Source: DAOPKN01 sp035391225 (GTDB lineage: Bacteria > Thermotogota > Thermotogae > MWEM01). Taken from it: 12,802 nt of DNA. Under the pieces are notes generated by a model, which was not told the origin of the DNA, did no database searches, and worked only from the letters and a program-made list of their open reading frames with translations. Below are positions 1 through 5,494 of this stretch, in pieces; position 1 is the first letter of the stretch, and every line of letters begins with the position of its first letter. The DNA lies in contig DAOPKN010000054.1 of NCBI GenBank assembly GCA_035391225.1, positions 1-12,802 on the forward strand, in the 5' to 3' direction. The position numbers and the translations under genes are program-made.

Positions 1-123
1 CGTCGGCGTCTGCACCACGGGTGGCGTGGTGTCCGGGGTGGGCTTTGGGAAACATCCCACCAGGGCCAGAAACAGGACCAAGACGATCAGCAGAGGCAGA
101 AAATGAAGTGCTTTTGCTCGCAT
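1..123 (-). CDS. N-terminus of a predicted lipoprotein (truncated by window edge)
   Basis: Only the first 41 codons are in the window; the gene runs off the left edge. It starts with ATG at 121-123. The start MRAKALHF is followed by a hydrophobic stretch (about residues 9-22) ending in the lipobox L-V-G-C with Cys24. This is a signal-peptidase II type signal, so the mature protein should be lipid-anchored in the envelope. After the cysteine comes a Pro/Thr-rich linker (FPKPTPDTTPPVVQTPT), a common tether between the lipid anchor and a folded domain. The functional domain lies outside the window, so no function is assigned. It follows corA on the same strand after 145 bases that carry a candidate promoter and an unusual leader hairpin, so it may be expressed separately from the upstream operon. 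Confidence 0.8.
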   Translation of the reverse strand, partial: MRAKALHFLPLLIVLVLFLALVGCFPKPTPDTTPPVVQTPT

Positions 124-169
124 AAAATCCCTGAAACTCTCAAATCGAGAGCTTCAGGTCACCCCCTTT
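124..169 (-). promoter_or_regulatory. Leader with 12-bp hairpin between a strong SD and the lipoprotein ATG
   Basis: In the minus-strand RNA, positions 158-147 (CCUGAAGCUCUC) pair with 141-130 (GAGAGUUUCAGG). This gives 12 consecutive pairs, one of them G-U, around a 5-nt loop. Just before the hairpin (169-159) is AAAGGGGGUGA, a near match to the consensus AAAGGAGGUGA. Just after it is GAUUUU and then the AUG at 123. If the stem is skipped, the GGGGG run sits 9 nt from the AUG, a normal spacing. The only SD-like sequence next to the AUG (AGGGA, 132-128) is partly inside the stem and only 4 nt from the AUG. The pairing is seen directly. A split ribosome-binding site or a translational switch is my inference. 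Confidence 0.5.
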
Positions 170-215
170 CATGGTTTATTCTTTCAAAATACTCAGATTT
201 CTTCCAATTATTCAT
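159..215 (-). other. Possible 18-codon leader mini-ORF
   Basis: An ATG at 213-215 opens an 18-codon frame (MNNWKKSEYFERINHERG) whose TGA (161-159) overlaps the strong SD-like sequence and abuts the base of the leader hairpin. The ATG falls close to the start point expected from the candidate -10 at 222-227, so it would be translated as a leaderless or nearly leaderless peptide if at all. The same frame is open further upstream into the end of corA, so openness alone is weak evidence. No run of a single amino acid suggests classic attenuation. Confidence 0.2.
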
Positions 216-221
216 GGTTGA

Positions 222-251
222 ATTATACCACCGGCCCTTTCTGCGCTCCAA
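222..251 (-). promoter_or_regulatory. Candidate extended -10 promoter for the lipoprotein gene
   Basis: On the minus strand, TATAAT (227-222) is preceded directly by TGG, forming an extended -10 element. A weak -35 (TTGGAG, 251-246) lies 18 bases upstream. The same TGG-TATAAT arrangement occurs in the plus-strand promoter at 5466-5474. The predicted start is near 215, giving a leader of about 90 nt. It lies between the corA stop and the lipoprotein start. Confidence 0.5.
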
Positions 252-268
252 AAAAAAACCGTTTTCAT

Positions 269-1195
269 TCAAATCCATTTTTTCTTTTTGAACCAGTAAA
301 TGGCTACGATTCCGCCGATCACCGACCAGGTGATCATGAATACCCATGTCAACGGATTATCCTGGAAAGGTAACCCCACATTCATGCCGTAAAAACTTGC
401 GATAATCGTGGGGATTTGCATGATGATGGTGACCACGGTCAGGATTTTCATCACCACGTTGAGGTTGTTGGAGATCACCGAGGCGAAGGCATCCATCATG
501 CCACTCAAGATGTCACTGTAGATGTTCGCCATTTCCAACGCTTGCTTGTTTTCCACGATGGTGTCTTCCAGCAACTCGCGGTCTTCCTCGTAGATCTGGA
601 TGATGTTTCCCCGTAGGATACGTTCCATCACGATCTCGTTGGATCGCAGCGAGGTGGTGAAAAACACCAGGCTTTTTTCCAGGTACATCAGCACTTCCAG
701 TTCACTGTTGCGCATGGACTCGTGCAATTTCTCTTCCGCCTTGTCCGAGATCTTGTTGATTTCCTTCAAGTAGCTCAGGAAAAGAAGCGCGTTGCGGTAG
801 AAAATCTGGAAAATCATCTGGCTGCGTTTCTTCGGGTTTAACCGGTTCTGCTCGACCATCTTTTCCAGGAAGCGTACCGGGTAGCGCGAAACGAAAAGGA
901 TGAAGTTTTCCCCCAGTATCGTGCCCAGGGGAACCGTCTTGTAGGTGATCTTCTGGTCCTCGGTGTCCATGTACGGAATCTTCACGATGATCTCGGTGAT
1001 GTTGTCATCGATGTCGATACGGGCACGCTCGTCACTGTCGAGGGGGTCGGTGATGTAATCGGGGTCGAAATTGAGAAGCGAGGAGAGCATGTGGATTTCA
1101 TCACCGGTGGGGTTGATCACGTAGATGATGCAGTCCTTGGAAAAAGATGAAGATTCGCGGATCCTTCCTTCTTGCATCGCGTAAAATTTTACCAT
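269..1195 (-). CDS. corA: CorA family Mg2+/Co2+ transporter
   Basis: The 308-residue product is a CorA-type (MIT family) divalent-cation channel, which works as a homopentamer in the inner membrane and imports Mg2+ (sometimes Co2+ or Ni2+). The first ~245 residues form a soluble, charged, helix-rich cytoplasmic domain. Two transmembrane helices follow: about 247-268, leading into the signature Y-G-M-N at 269-272, and about 282-301, with the Lys-rich tail FKKKKWI. The loop after GMN reads VGLPFQDN rather than the MPEL loop of classic CorA, as in many CorA-like paralogs. ATG 1195-1193 is preceded by AAAGGAGG-like sequence (RBS core 1208-1203) at good spacing. It lies 55 bases downstream of the barrel gene on the same strand, probably the distal gene of that operon. 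I see no Mg2+ riboswitch before it. Confidence 0.92.
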   Translation of the reverse strand: MVKFYAMQEGRIRESSSFSKDCIIYVINPTGDEIHMLSSLLNFDPDYITDPLDSDERARIDIDDNITEIIVKIPYMDTEDQKITYKTVPLGTILGENFILFVSRYPVRFLEKMVEQNRLNPKKRSQMIFQIFYRNALLFLSYLKEINKISDKAEEKLHESMRNSELEVLMYLEKSLVFFTTSLRSNEIVMERILRGNIIQIYEEDRELLEDTIVENKQALEMANIYSDILSGMMDAFASVISNNLNVVMKILTVVTIIMQIPTIIASFYGMNVGLPFQDNPLTWVFMITWSVIGGIVAIYWFKKKKWI

Positions 1196-1250
1196 AAATC
1201 TTCCTCCTTTTCAAGTCGCTTGCATCCGTTTTGATTATTCGTTTCAATAC

Positions 1251-2129
1251 TCAATACCCCGAAAACGGAAACGGGAATAAAAAACTGAATCCAAAACTGA
1301 TGCCTTGCGTGCCAAACGGAACGGTCTCTTCCATGGGTGGAAGCAGCGAAACCGCGTAGCCCAGGTTTGCTTTCATGGTGAATGTGTCCGTTTCCAGGGT
1401 GTATTCCAAGCCGATGCCCAGGATGTGGTCGGGGAGCGCGGGGGGCAATTCGAACTTGATGGGTCCGGATTCGGTTTCGGTATACAATAGCGAGGTGAGC
1501 TGGAAACGGTATTCGCCCAGCAGCTTGATGTAGGGGTTGATGAACCACTCGACTCCCAGTCCAATATACCCCTTTCCCACCTCGTAACTGGTCTCGTCCG
1601 GGAGTTCCTGCGGATACCCGGGCGCAATGAGCAAAGAGTAGCCCGTGCTGAAGCGTATGGGTGGAAGGCTTTTCTTCAGGATGGCGTTGAAGGTGAAACT
1701 CTCCTGGTAGGTTCCCGTGGAGTTCATGCCAAACGTAAGGGGAACTGCCAACGAAATGTCGAATTCCGGCATGAACCGTGTTTCCGGCACGGAGAAGTAG
1801 CCACCCAGCCAGGGCCATCCCAGCATCACCACGATATCGCCGGGGAATCCCATTTTTGCGCCCAATTGGCCGGTGGAAAGGATGGAGGAACCCTGCTGCT
1901 CTTCCTCGGATTGGTCCATGAGCGAATTGATGAGCTGGGGATCGATGGTGGCACCCACGAGCAAATCCAGTTGCCATTCGGTGGGCAACCTGTAGTCGTA
2001 GGTGAACGCAAAGGGAAGCAGCGGATTCATGCACTGCATACTGTTTACCCCCTGGATGGGAGCCGACATTACCAGCGCGGCAAAGGGCATCGTCATCATT
2101 ATTGTCAGGAGAAGAATGATTCGGTACAT
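1251..2129 (-). CDS. Predicted small outer-membrane beta-barrel protein
   Basis: The product has 292 residues and I do not recognise a named family. It begins with a signal peptide (MYRIILLLTIMMTMPFAALV, cleavage around residues 22-25). The rest has many short alternating hydrophobic/polar stretches rich in Phe, Tyr, Trp and Gly, for example around YIGLGVEWFINPYIKLLGEY, where membrane strands would be expected. It ends in F-rich sequence closing with SGY; a C-terminal aromatic residue is typical of BAM-assembled barrels. A strong SD (AAGGAG, 2141-2136) precedes ATG 2129-2127. It starts 21 bases after the tonB stop, so it is probably co-transcribed with exbB-exbD-tonB. It is far too short for a TonB-dependent receptor with a plug (usually over 600 residues). 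An 8-12 strand barrel of unknown cargo or a structural role is possible. Confidence 0.7.
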   Translation of the reverse strand: MYRIILLLTIMMTMPFAALVMSAPIQGVNSMQCMNPLLPFAFTYDYRLPTEWQLDLLVGATIDPQLINSLMDQSEEEQQGSSILSTGQLGAKMGFPGDIVVMLGWPWLGGYFSVPETRFMPEFDISLAVPLTFGMNSTGTYQESFTFNAILKKSLPPIRFSTGYSLLIAPGYPQELPDETSYEVGKGYIGLGVEWFINPYIKLLGEYRFQLTSLLYTETESGPIKFELPPALPDHILGIGLEYTLETDTFTMKANLGYAVSLLPPMEETVPFGTQGISFGFSFLFPFPFSGY

Positions 2130-2150
2130 GGTGCACTCCTTCCCATGGGA

Positions 2151-2903
2151 TTAAAACACTTTCTCCGTGAACACCACTTTCACCCGAAAGATGATGGCGT
2201 CCAGGCGTTGTTCTCCCCGCAAGAGCATGAGGTTGGAAACCACGATGTTGGAGAGTTTCGGCGAGGGAGAGGACAGCGTTTGCACGTCAACTTTGCCCGA
2301 GGGGTTCCATACCATTTCCACCAGAACGGTACCCGACACCAAGCTTCCCGGCGCAGATGTTTTGAGAAGACGGTCGTAGTCATTCTGCAGGCGATTGCGA
2401 ACGTCGTCGTAGTTGGGAAACTGGAAGTCGCGGAGCTGCTCCAGGCTCCCCAATTCCAGAATTTCCGGGGATGCTACGCTAACCCGCTTTTTGGCTGGCA
2501 GGGTGGGTGCAACGGGAACCAGTGAGGGAATGGCATCCGAGAAAAGCGATGTGGGAACGGGCGTATCGGGCTGCACGTTCGGACTCACGGTTTGCAACGA
2601 TTGCAGGGGTTGCCGGGCTGGCTCCGCGGTTTGGGGCACGAAAGCGGCGAGTTCTTCGAACAGCGGATCGGGCTCTGGTTCGGGTTGCCGGGCTACCAGC
2701 GGAACCTGGGGAGCGGGGGGGGCTTCCGGCGGGGTTTCTTGGGTTTGTTGGAGGAAGGAAAAATCCACCGTGATGACTTCCGGGGGTTCCACTTCCAGGG
2801 GTGCGGCTTGCAGGAAAAAGAGCAACAAGCTCAAAAGCCCCACTTCCATCCCGGCTGCAAGCACCGCGGAAAGAATCGAAATGGGTTGCACGATGCGTGT
2901 CAT
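2151..2903 (-). CDS. tonB: TonB-like energy transducer
   Basis: The 250-residue protein has TonB architecture. It has a single N-terminal membrane anchor (about residues 8-33). A Pro/Glu-rich periplasmic linker follows (about 56-82, with TPPEAPPAPQVP and PEPEPDP), then a lower-complexity spacer. The C-terminal domain (about 155-250) carries the pattern GTVLVEMVWNPSGKVDVQTLSS (191-212), which fits the beta-strand and loop of TonB/TolA-type C-terminal domains. TonB carries energy from ExbBD to outer-membrane receptors. ATG 2903-2901 overlaps the exbD stop as ATGA, which decides the start; the longer open frame upstream lies inside exbD. Two oddities: the anchor has no histidine, although E. coli TonB His20 is functionally important, and the usual SSG...LD..A helix is replaced by SSPSPKLSN. 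It may be a divergent TonB serving a small set of partners. Confidence 0.82.
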   Translation of the reverse strand: MTRIVQPISILSAVLAAGMEVGLLSLLLFFLQAAPLEVEPPEVITVDFSFLQQTQETPPEAPPAPQVPLVARQPEPEPDPLFEELAAFVPQTAEPARQPLQSLQTVSPNVQPDTPVPTSLFSDAIPSLVPVAPTLPAKKRVSVASPEILELGSLEQLRDFQFPNYDDVRNRLQNDYDRLLKTSAPGSLVSGTVLVEMVWNPSGKVDVQTLSSPSPKLSNIVVSNLMLLRGEQRLDAIIFRVKVVFTEKVF

Positions 2904-3304
2904 CGTTGTTCCACCTGGATTTGCACACCGGTTACCCCTTCCGCGCGGAAGAGATCCAGCACTTCCATCACCACACCGTGGTGGCTGTTTGCATCCGCCA
3001 AGATGACTCCCTTTTCGACCCTTCCAGCCGCAATTTCGTTTTTCAGCTGGATTTGCACTTCTTCCAGCGAAGCGGGTTTTCCGGAAAGGTATACCACATC
3101 TTCTTCGTCCACCCACACTTCCAGGCTCTTGGACGCAACATTTGGCTGGCCGGTTCCCGCTTGGGGGAGTTGCAGGTCCAGCGAGCGTTGTTCCTTCACA
3201 TCGAACGTTGTGGTGAGGATGAAGAACAACAGCAATATGAATATGATATCGATCAGCGGTGTGATGTTGATGGTATCGTCCGGTTCGAAATTGTGTCTAC
3301 GCAC
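2900..3304 (-). CDS. exbD: ExbD/TolR family proton-channel subunit
   Basis: The 134-residue protein matches ExbD/TolR in size (E. coli ExbD has 141) and layout: a short cytoplasmic N-terminus, one membrane helix and a periplasmic domain. The signature NITPLIDIIFILLLFFILTT (about 13-32) includes Asp19, the single membrane-embedded acid that carries protons in this family. ExbD works with ExbB to convert proton flow into movement of TonB. The start is GTG (3304-3302), 20 bases after the exbB stop; only a weak GGGGAA precedes it, so translational coupling is likely. The stop overlaps the tonB ATG. ExbD rather than TolR is favoured by the adjacent tonB and the absence of tolA, tolB or pal in view. 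Confidence 0.93.
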   Translation of the reverse strand: MRRHNFEPDDTINITPLIDIIFILLLFFILTTTFDVKEQRSLDLQLPQAGTGQPNVASKSLEVWVDEEDVVYLSGKPASLEEVQIQLKNEIAAGRVEKGVILADANSHHGVVMEVLDLFRAEGVTGVQIQVEQR

Positions 3305-3324
3305 TTGAGTTCCCCATTTTCGAA

Positions 3325-3870
3325 TTATGCACGGGTTCCGATGGTTCCCCCCGTGGAAAAGCGCGTGTAGCGGTCCAACGCCATGTGGCGAATGGTGCTT
3401 ACGCGTTCCTTCAAGATGTTGAGCAAAATGGTGAGAACGATTCCGACGATCAGCCCACCTATGGTGGTGTACAACGCTTCGCCGATTCCCATGGCAAGTT
3501 CGTTCACGTACTTGAGGTTCTCGGTCTTTTCAATGGTGTTGAAGATCTTGATCATCCCGGTGGTGGTTCCAAGCAGCCCCAGTAACGGGGAAACCACTGC
3601 CACGGTGGAGATGATTCGGAAGTTCTTGAACAGGCGATCGATTTGCTGTTCGATGAGTTCTCCCTGTTCGTCGATGCGCGCCCCTCGAAGCGAACCCAGC
3701 TTGCGCTGCATCTGCGACAAGAAGGGGTGGGAGTCTTCCCCCTCACGGATGCGGTTGCGAATGGTGGTAAGGGTGATCAACCGTTCGAAGAAGAAGAAAA
3801 GCCCGATACCCGCAAGCACGAGTATTACCGTGAGAACGGGGCCACCGGTTTTCAAAAGGTCTAAATACAC
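3325..3870 (-). CDS. exbB: ExbB/TolQ/MotA family proton-channel subunit
   Basis: The 181-residue protein is a short member of the ExbB/TolQ family (E. coli ExbB has 244). It has a membrane helix at about 10-30, a cytoplasmic segment, and two further helices at about 90-112 and 137-162. Conserved parts are visible: ISTVAVVSPLLGLLGTTTGM, matching the family APLLGLLGTVxGM block, and GIGEALYTTIGGLIVGI, with the channel threonines. It forms the pentameric ring around ExbD in the inner membrane. I chose GTG 3870-3868 because GGAGG (3882-3878) sits 7 nt upstream and the product then begins MYLDLLKTGG. An ATG-less longer frame to 3912 adds residues that fit no family member. The start lies inside the last codons of the upstream glycosylase gene (10-base overlap), indicating translational coupling. 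Confidence 0.93.
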   Translation of the reverse strand: MYLDLLKTGGPVLTVILVLAGIGLFFFFERLITLTTIRNRIREGEDSHPFLSQMQRKLGSLRGARIDEQGELIEQQIDRLFKNFRIISTVAVVSPLLGLLGTTTGMIKIFNTIEKTENLKYVNELAMGIGEALYTTIGGLIVGIVLTILLNILKERVSTIRHMALDRYTRFSTGGTIGTRA

Positions 3871-4553
3871 GTTTTTTCCTCCACGTTCATTTGGCCCAGC
3901 GCATGCACACAACTAAGACGGAAGGCACATGCAGAACACTGGGGTCGGGGCTTGCACACGTTACGTGCTTGGTGGTGAACCAGCGCATGTAGTTTGCGAA
4001 TCGCAGCGGGATCCGGTGGGAAGTTGGCCTGGAAAAAACCCCGCACCTCCGTGTAGGATGCTTTTTGCATCCATGGAAATTGGAACCGCGCAAAGAAGCG
4101 GCGGGAATAGGAATCTACGATGAAAACGGGCTTGTCGAAGGCAAAAAGCAAAATGGTATCCGCGGTCTCTTCCCCAATCCCCCGGATCGCCAGCAGTTGT
4201 TGGCGGATGCGCTCCACCGGTTGGGACAGTAGCGAGTAGAGCGCCAAGCGTTCTTCCAGTAAAAACTCCATCAACCGCTTGATGCGGGAAGATTTTTGAT
4301 TGGTACAACTCACACCCTGCAGTTGCTCCTTAAGGCGCCCTTGCGAAACCTGGTGCAGCGTACGCGGTTCGAGCCATCCCCGATTTTGCAGGCGCTCCAT
4401 CACGGGGAAAACTTGCGCGGGCAGGGAGTTTTGCGCAACGATTGCCGCGACCATGGAACCTACGATCCCTACGGGGGGCCAAAAGGCTTCGCCGTTGGAC
4501 AGGCTTTTCAAACGTTGGAAAAGGGAAATGATGTCGGAGGAATCAGGGGTCAA
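3861..4553 (-). CDS. HhH-GPD DNA glycosylase, endonuclease III/MagIII-like, Fe-S
   Basis: The 230-residue protein is a base-excision repair glycosylase of the HhH-GPD superfamily, which removes damaged bases from DNA. The helix-hairpin-helix is LLAIRGIGEETADTILLFAF (about 120-139). It is followed by IVDSYSRR with the catalytic Asp147. Four cysteines (200, 206, 209, 215; spacing C-X5-C-X2-C-X5-C) should bind a 4Fe-4S cluster. The position of the E. coli Nth catalytic Lys120 (GVGRKT) is Glu129 here (GIGEET). This suggests a monofunctional glycosylase without lyase activity, as in the MagIII 3-methyladenine branch, rather than a true endonuclease III. The TTG start (4553-4551) overlaps the GNAT stop as TTGA; a GTG 9 bases upstream (4562-4560) is an alternative adding three residues. 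Exact substrate is not determinable. Confidence 0.87.
   Translation of the reverse strand: MTPDSSDIISLFQRLKSLSNGEAFWPPVGIVGSMVAAIVAQNSLPAQVFPVMERLQNRGWLEPRTLHQVSQGRLKEQLQGVSCTNQKSSRIKRLMEFLLEERLALYSLLSQPVERIRQQLLAIRGIGEETADTILLFAFDKPVFIVDSYSRRFFARFQFPWMQKASYTEVRGFFQANFPPDPAAIRKLHALVHHQARNVCKPRPQCSACAFRLSCVHALGQMNVEEKTCI
3878..3882 (-). promoter_or_regulatory. RBS that fixes the exbB start
   Basis: GGAGG on the minus strand lies 7 nt before GTG 3870-3868, within the last codons of the glycosylase gene. It is the only good SD near the family-consistent start of exbB. Confidence 0.75.
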
Positions 4554-5407
4554 TGAAGGCACATCTCCATTTCCAATTGCTTGAACAGTTCCCTTGCTCC
4601 CAACTGCAGGAAAACCTGGCAAAGCGGGTCTTCCCTCGGAATATTGGCCAGGGTCCCCACGGTGCTCTTTGTTTGGGCATTCACGTGGAGCAGGCAGTCG
4701 TGCACGATATCTACCAGTTCGAAGGCCGGATCGACCACGAAGGAATCCACCACGAAAAAGCCGCGCTCTCCCTTTCCCCATACCAGGTAGCCGATGGGGG
4801 AACCTCCGGTTCGGTTCACGTAGATGGCTTCCATGGAGTAGCGGTCTTGGGAATCGTGTAGCGTCGCGGGTTGCCGTTGCCAGTTCGGCTTGCGATGCCA
4901 GATGTCTTGCGCCATCTGCGCGAGTTCGTGGATGCCCCGCGGGGTGATGGGCCGGTAGTGCCAGCGAGGGGTAATTCCCGGGTTCGTGGAAATTTCCAGC
5001 GTCAGCAGGTCGCGCACCACCGAAAAACCGTGTTTCTCGTAGAATCGGATGGCACGGGGGTCGGTTTCGATCACTTCCAGGATCAGCCTCTTGGTGTTTT
5101 TCCAACGGAGGTTTTCGAGGGCCTGTTGCAAAAGGATTTCCGAGGCACCTGTTCCCCGTTGCGCGCGGACAACCCCCATGGAATCGATGCGCGCCGTGTG
5201 CCCGCGTTCGGATAACAGCAGGAAACCAATGGGCTGGCTCCCTTCCACGAGGAGGAAGGAATCGTCCCACGAAATGGCGTTTTCGCGCACATCGAGCTCG
5301 AAATCTTCTTCCCTCCAGTTCACCGGCAGTGGGTAATCCTCGAATATCTCGTTGACCAGGTGGATCAACGTGGTGACAGCAGCCTTTTTCAACGGAAGAA
5401 TTTCCAC
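4550..5407 (-). CDS. GNAT acetyltransferase, two-domain
   Basis: The 285-residue protein has an N-terminal GNAT acyltransferase domain (about 1-140). The acetyl-CoA binding motif A reads SMGVVRAQRGTGASE (76-90; Q83-R-G-T-G-A88), and motif B includes RAIRFYEKHGF (118-128). GNAT enzymes move an acetyl group from acetyl-CoA to an amine; the substrate cannot be told here. The C-terminal half (about 150-285) has GNAT-like strands (GYLVWGKGERGFFVVDSFVVDP) but no clear motif A, so it looks like a degenerate second GNAT fold. The start is GTG 5407-5405, chosen because GGGGAGG (5420-5414) lies 6 nt upstream; the open frame continuing upstream crosses the divergent promoter region. It is the first gene of the minus-strand operon and overlaps the glycosylase start by 4 bases. 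Confidence 0.87.
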   Translation of the reverse strand: MEILPLKKAAVTTLIHLVNEIFEDYPLPVNWREEDFELDVRENAISWDDSFLLVEGSQPIGFLLLSERGHTARIDSMGVVRAQRGTGASEILLQQALENLRWKNTKRLILEVIETDPRAIRFYEKHGFSVVRDLLTLEISTNPGITPRWHYRPITPRGIHELAQMAQDIWHRKPNWQRQPATLHDSQDRYSMEAIYVNRTGGSPIGYLVWGKGERGFFVVDSFVVDPAFELVDIVHDCLLHVNAQTKSTVGTLANIPREDPLCQVFLQLGARELFKQLEMEMCLH

Positions 5408-5413
5408 GGCGCA

Positions 5414-5420
5414 CCTCCCC
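5414..5420 (-). promoter_or_regulatory. RBS that fixes the GNAT start
   Basis: GGGGAGG on the minus strand lies 6 nt before GTG 5407-5405. It supports this GTG over any upstream start in the longer open frame. Confidence 0.7.
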
Positions 5421-5443
5421 TTTTCGGACCGTTCCGGTTCGCT

Positions 5444-5475
5444 TTTCCTTAGTATATCACAGGTATGGTATAATT
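5444..5475 (-). promoter_or_regulatory. Extended -10 promoter of the GNAT-glycosylase-exbBD-tonB operon
   Basis: Minus strand TATACT (5456-5451) is preceded directly by TGA, an extended -10. No clear -35 is present in the upstream AT-rich sequence. Transcription should start near 5444, giving a leader of about 37 nt that contains the GNAT RBS. Its upstream region is shared with the divergent plus-strand promoter. Confidence 0.55.
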
Positions 5476-5481
5476 TTGGCC
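5445..5481 (+). promoter_or_regulatory. Extended -10 promoter of the GHL10-addBA operon
   Basis: TATAAT (5469-5474) is a perfect -10 preceded by TGG (5466-5468), an extended -10 element. The -35 is poor (TTCCTT, 5445-5450, 18-base spacer). The expected start is near 5481, only about 14 nt before the GTG start at 5495, just enough for the GGGGGG RBS. Confidence 0.6.
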
Positions 5482-5482
5482 A

Positions 5483-5488
5483 GGGGGG
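5483..5488 (+). promoter_or_regulatory. RBS that places the GHL10-like start at GTG 5495
   Basis: GGGGGG directly abuts the ATG at 5489, too close to serve it, but lies 6 nt before GTG 5495-5497. Starting at the GTG also gives a clean MKKKLWKLFF signal-peptide N-terminus. Confidence 0.6.
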
Positions 5489-5494
5489 ATGCGT

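Noticed and set aside
130..158. The leader hairpin as an intrinsic terminator or attenuator
   Set aside because: It is followed only by GATTTT and then the start codon; the T-tract is too short and interrupted. A translational role fits better, though attenuation is not fully excluded.
250..258. Nine-base A run (T run on the minus strand) after the corA stop as a terminator tail
   Set aside because: The sequence before it on the minus strand (ATGAAAACGG) cannot form a stable GC-rich stem with an acceptable loop, so it does not qualify as an intrinsic terminator.
2141..2150. TCCCATGGGA perfect palindrome upstream of the barrel gene as an operator
   Set aside because: A single 10-base palindrome between a stop codon and an SD is too short and common to support an operator call.
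2904..3116. N-terminal extension of TonB
   Set aside because: It overlaps exbD in another frame, and the MTRIVQ start with ATGA overlap and membrane anchor is the natural start.
4554..5414. Long open frame continuing upstream of the glycosylase across the GNAT gene, as a fusion
   Set aside because: The upstream part is Arg/Pro/Gly-rich with no family resemblance and lies entirely opposite a well-supported GNAT frame on the same strand; it is a shadow.
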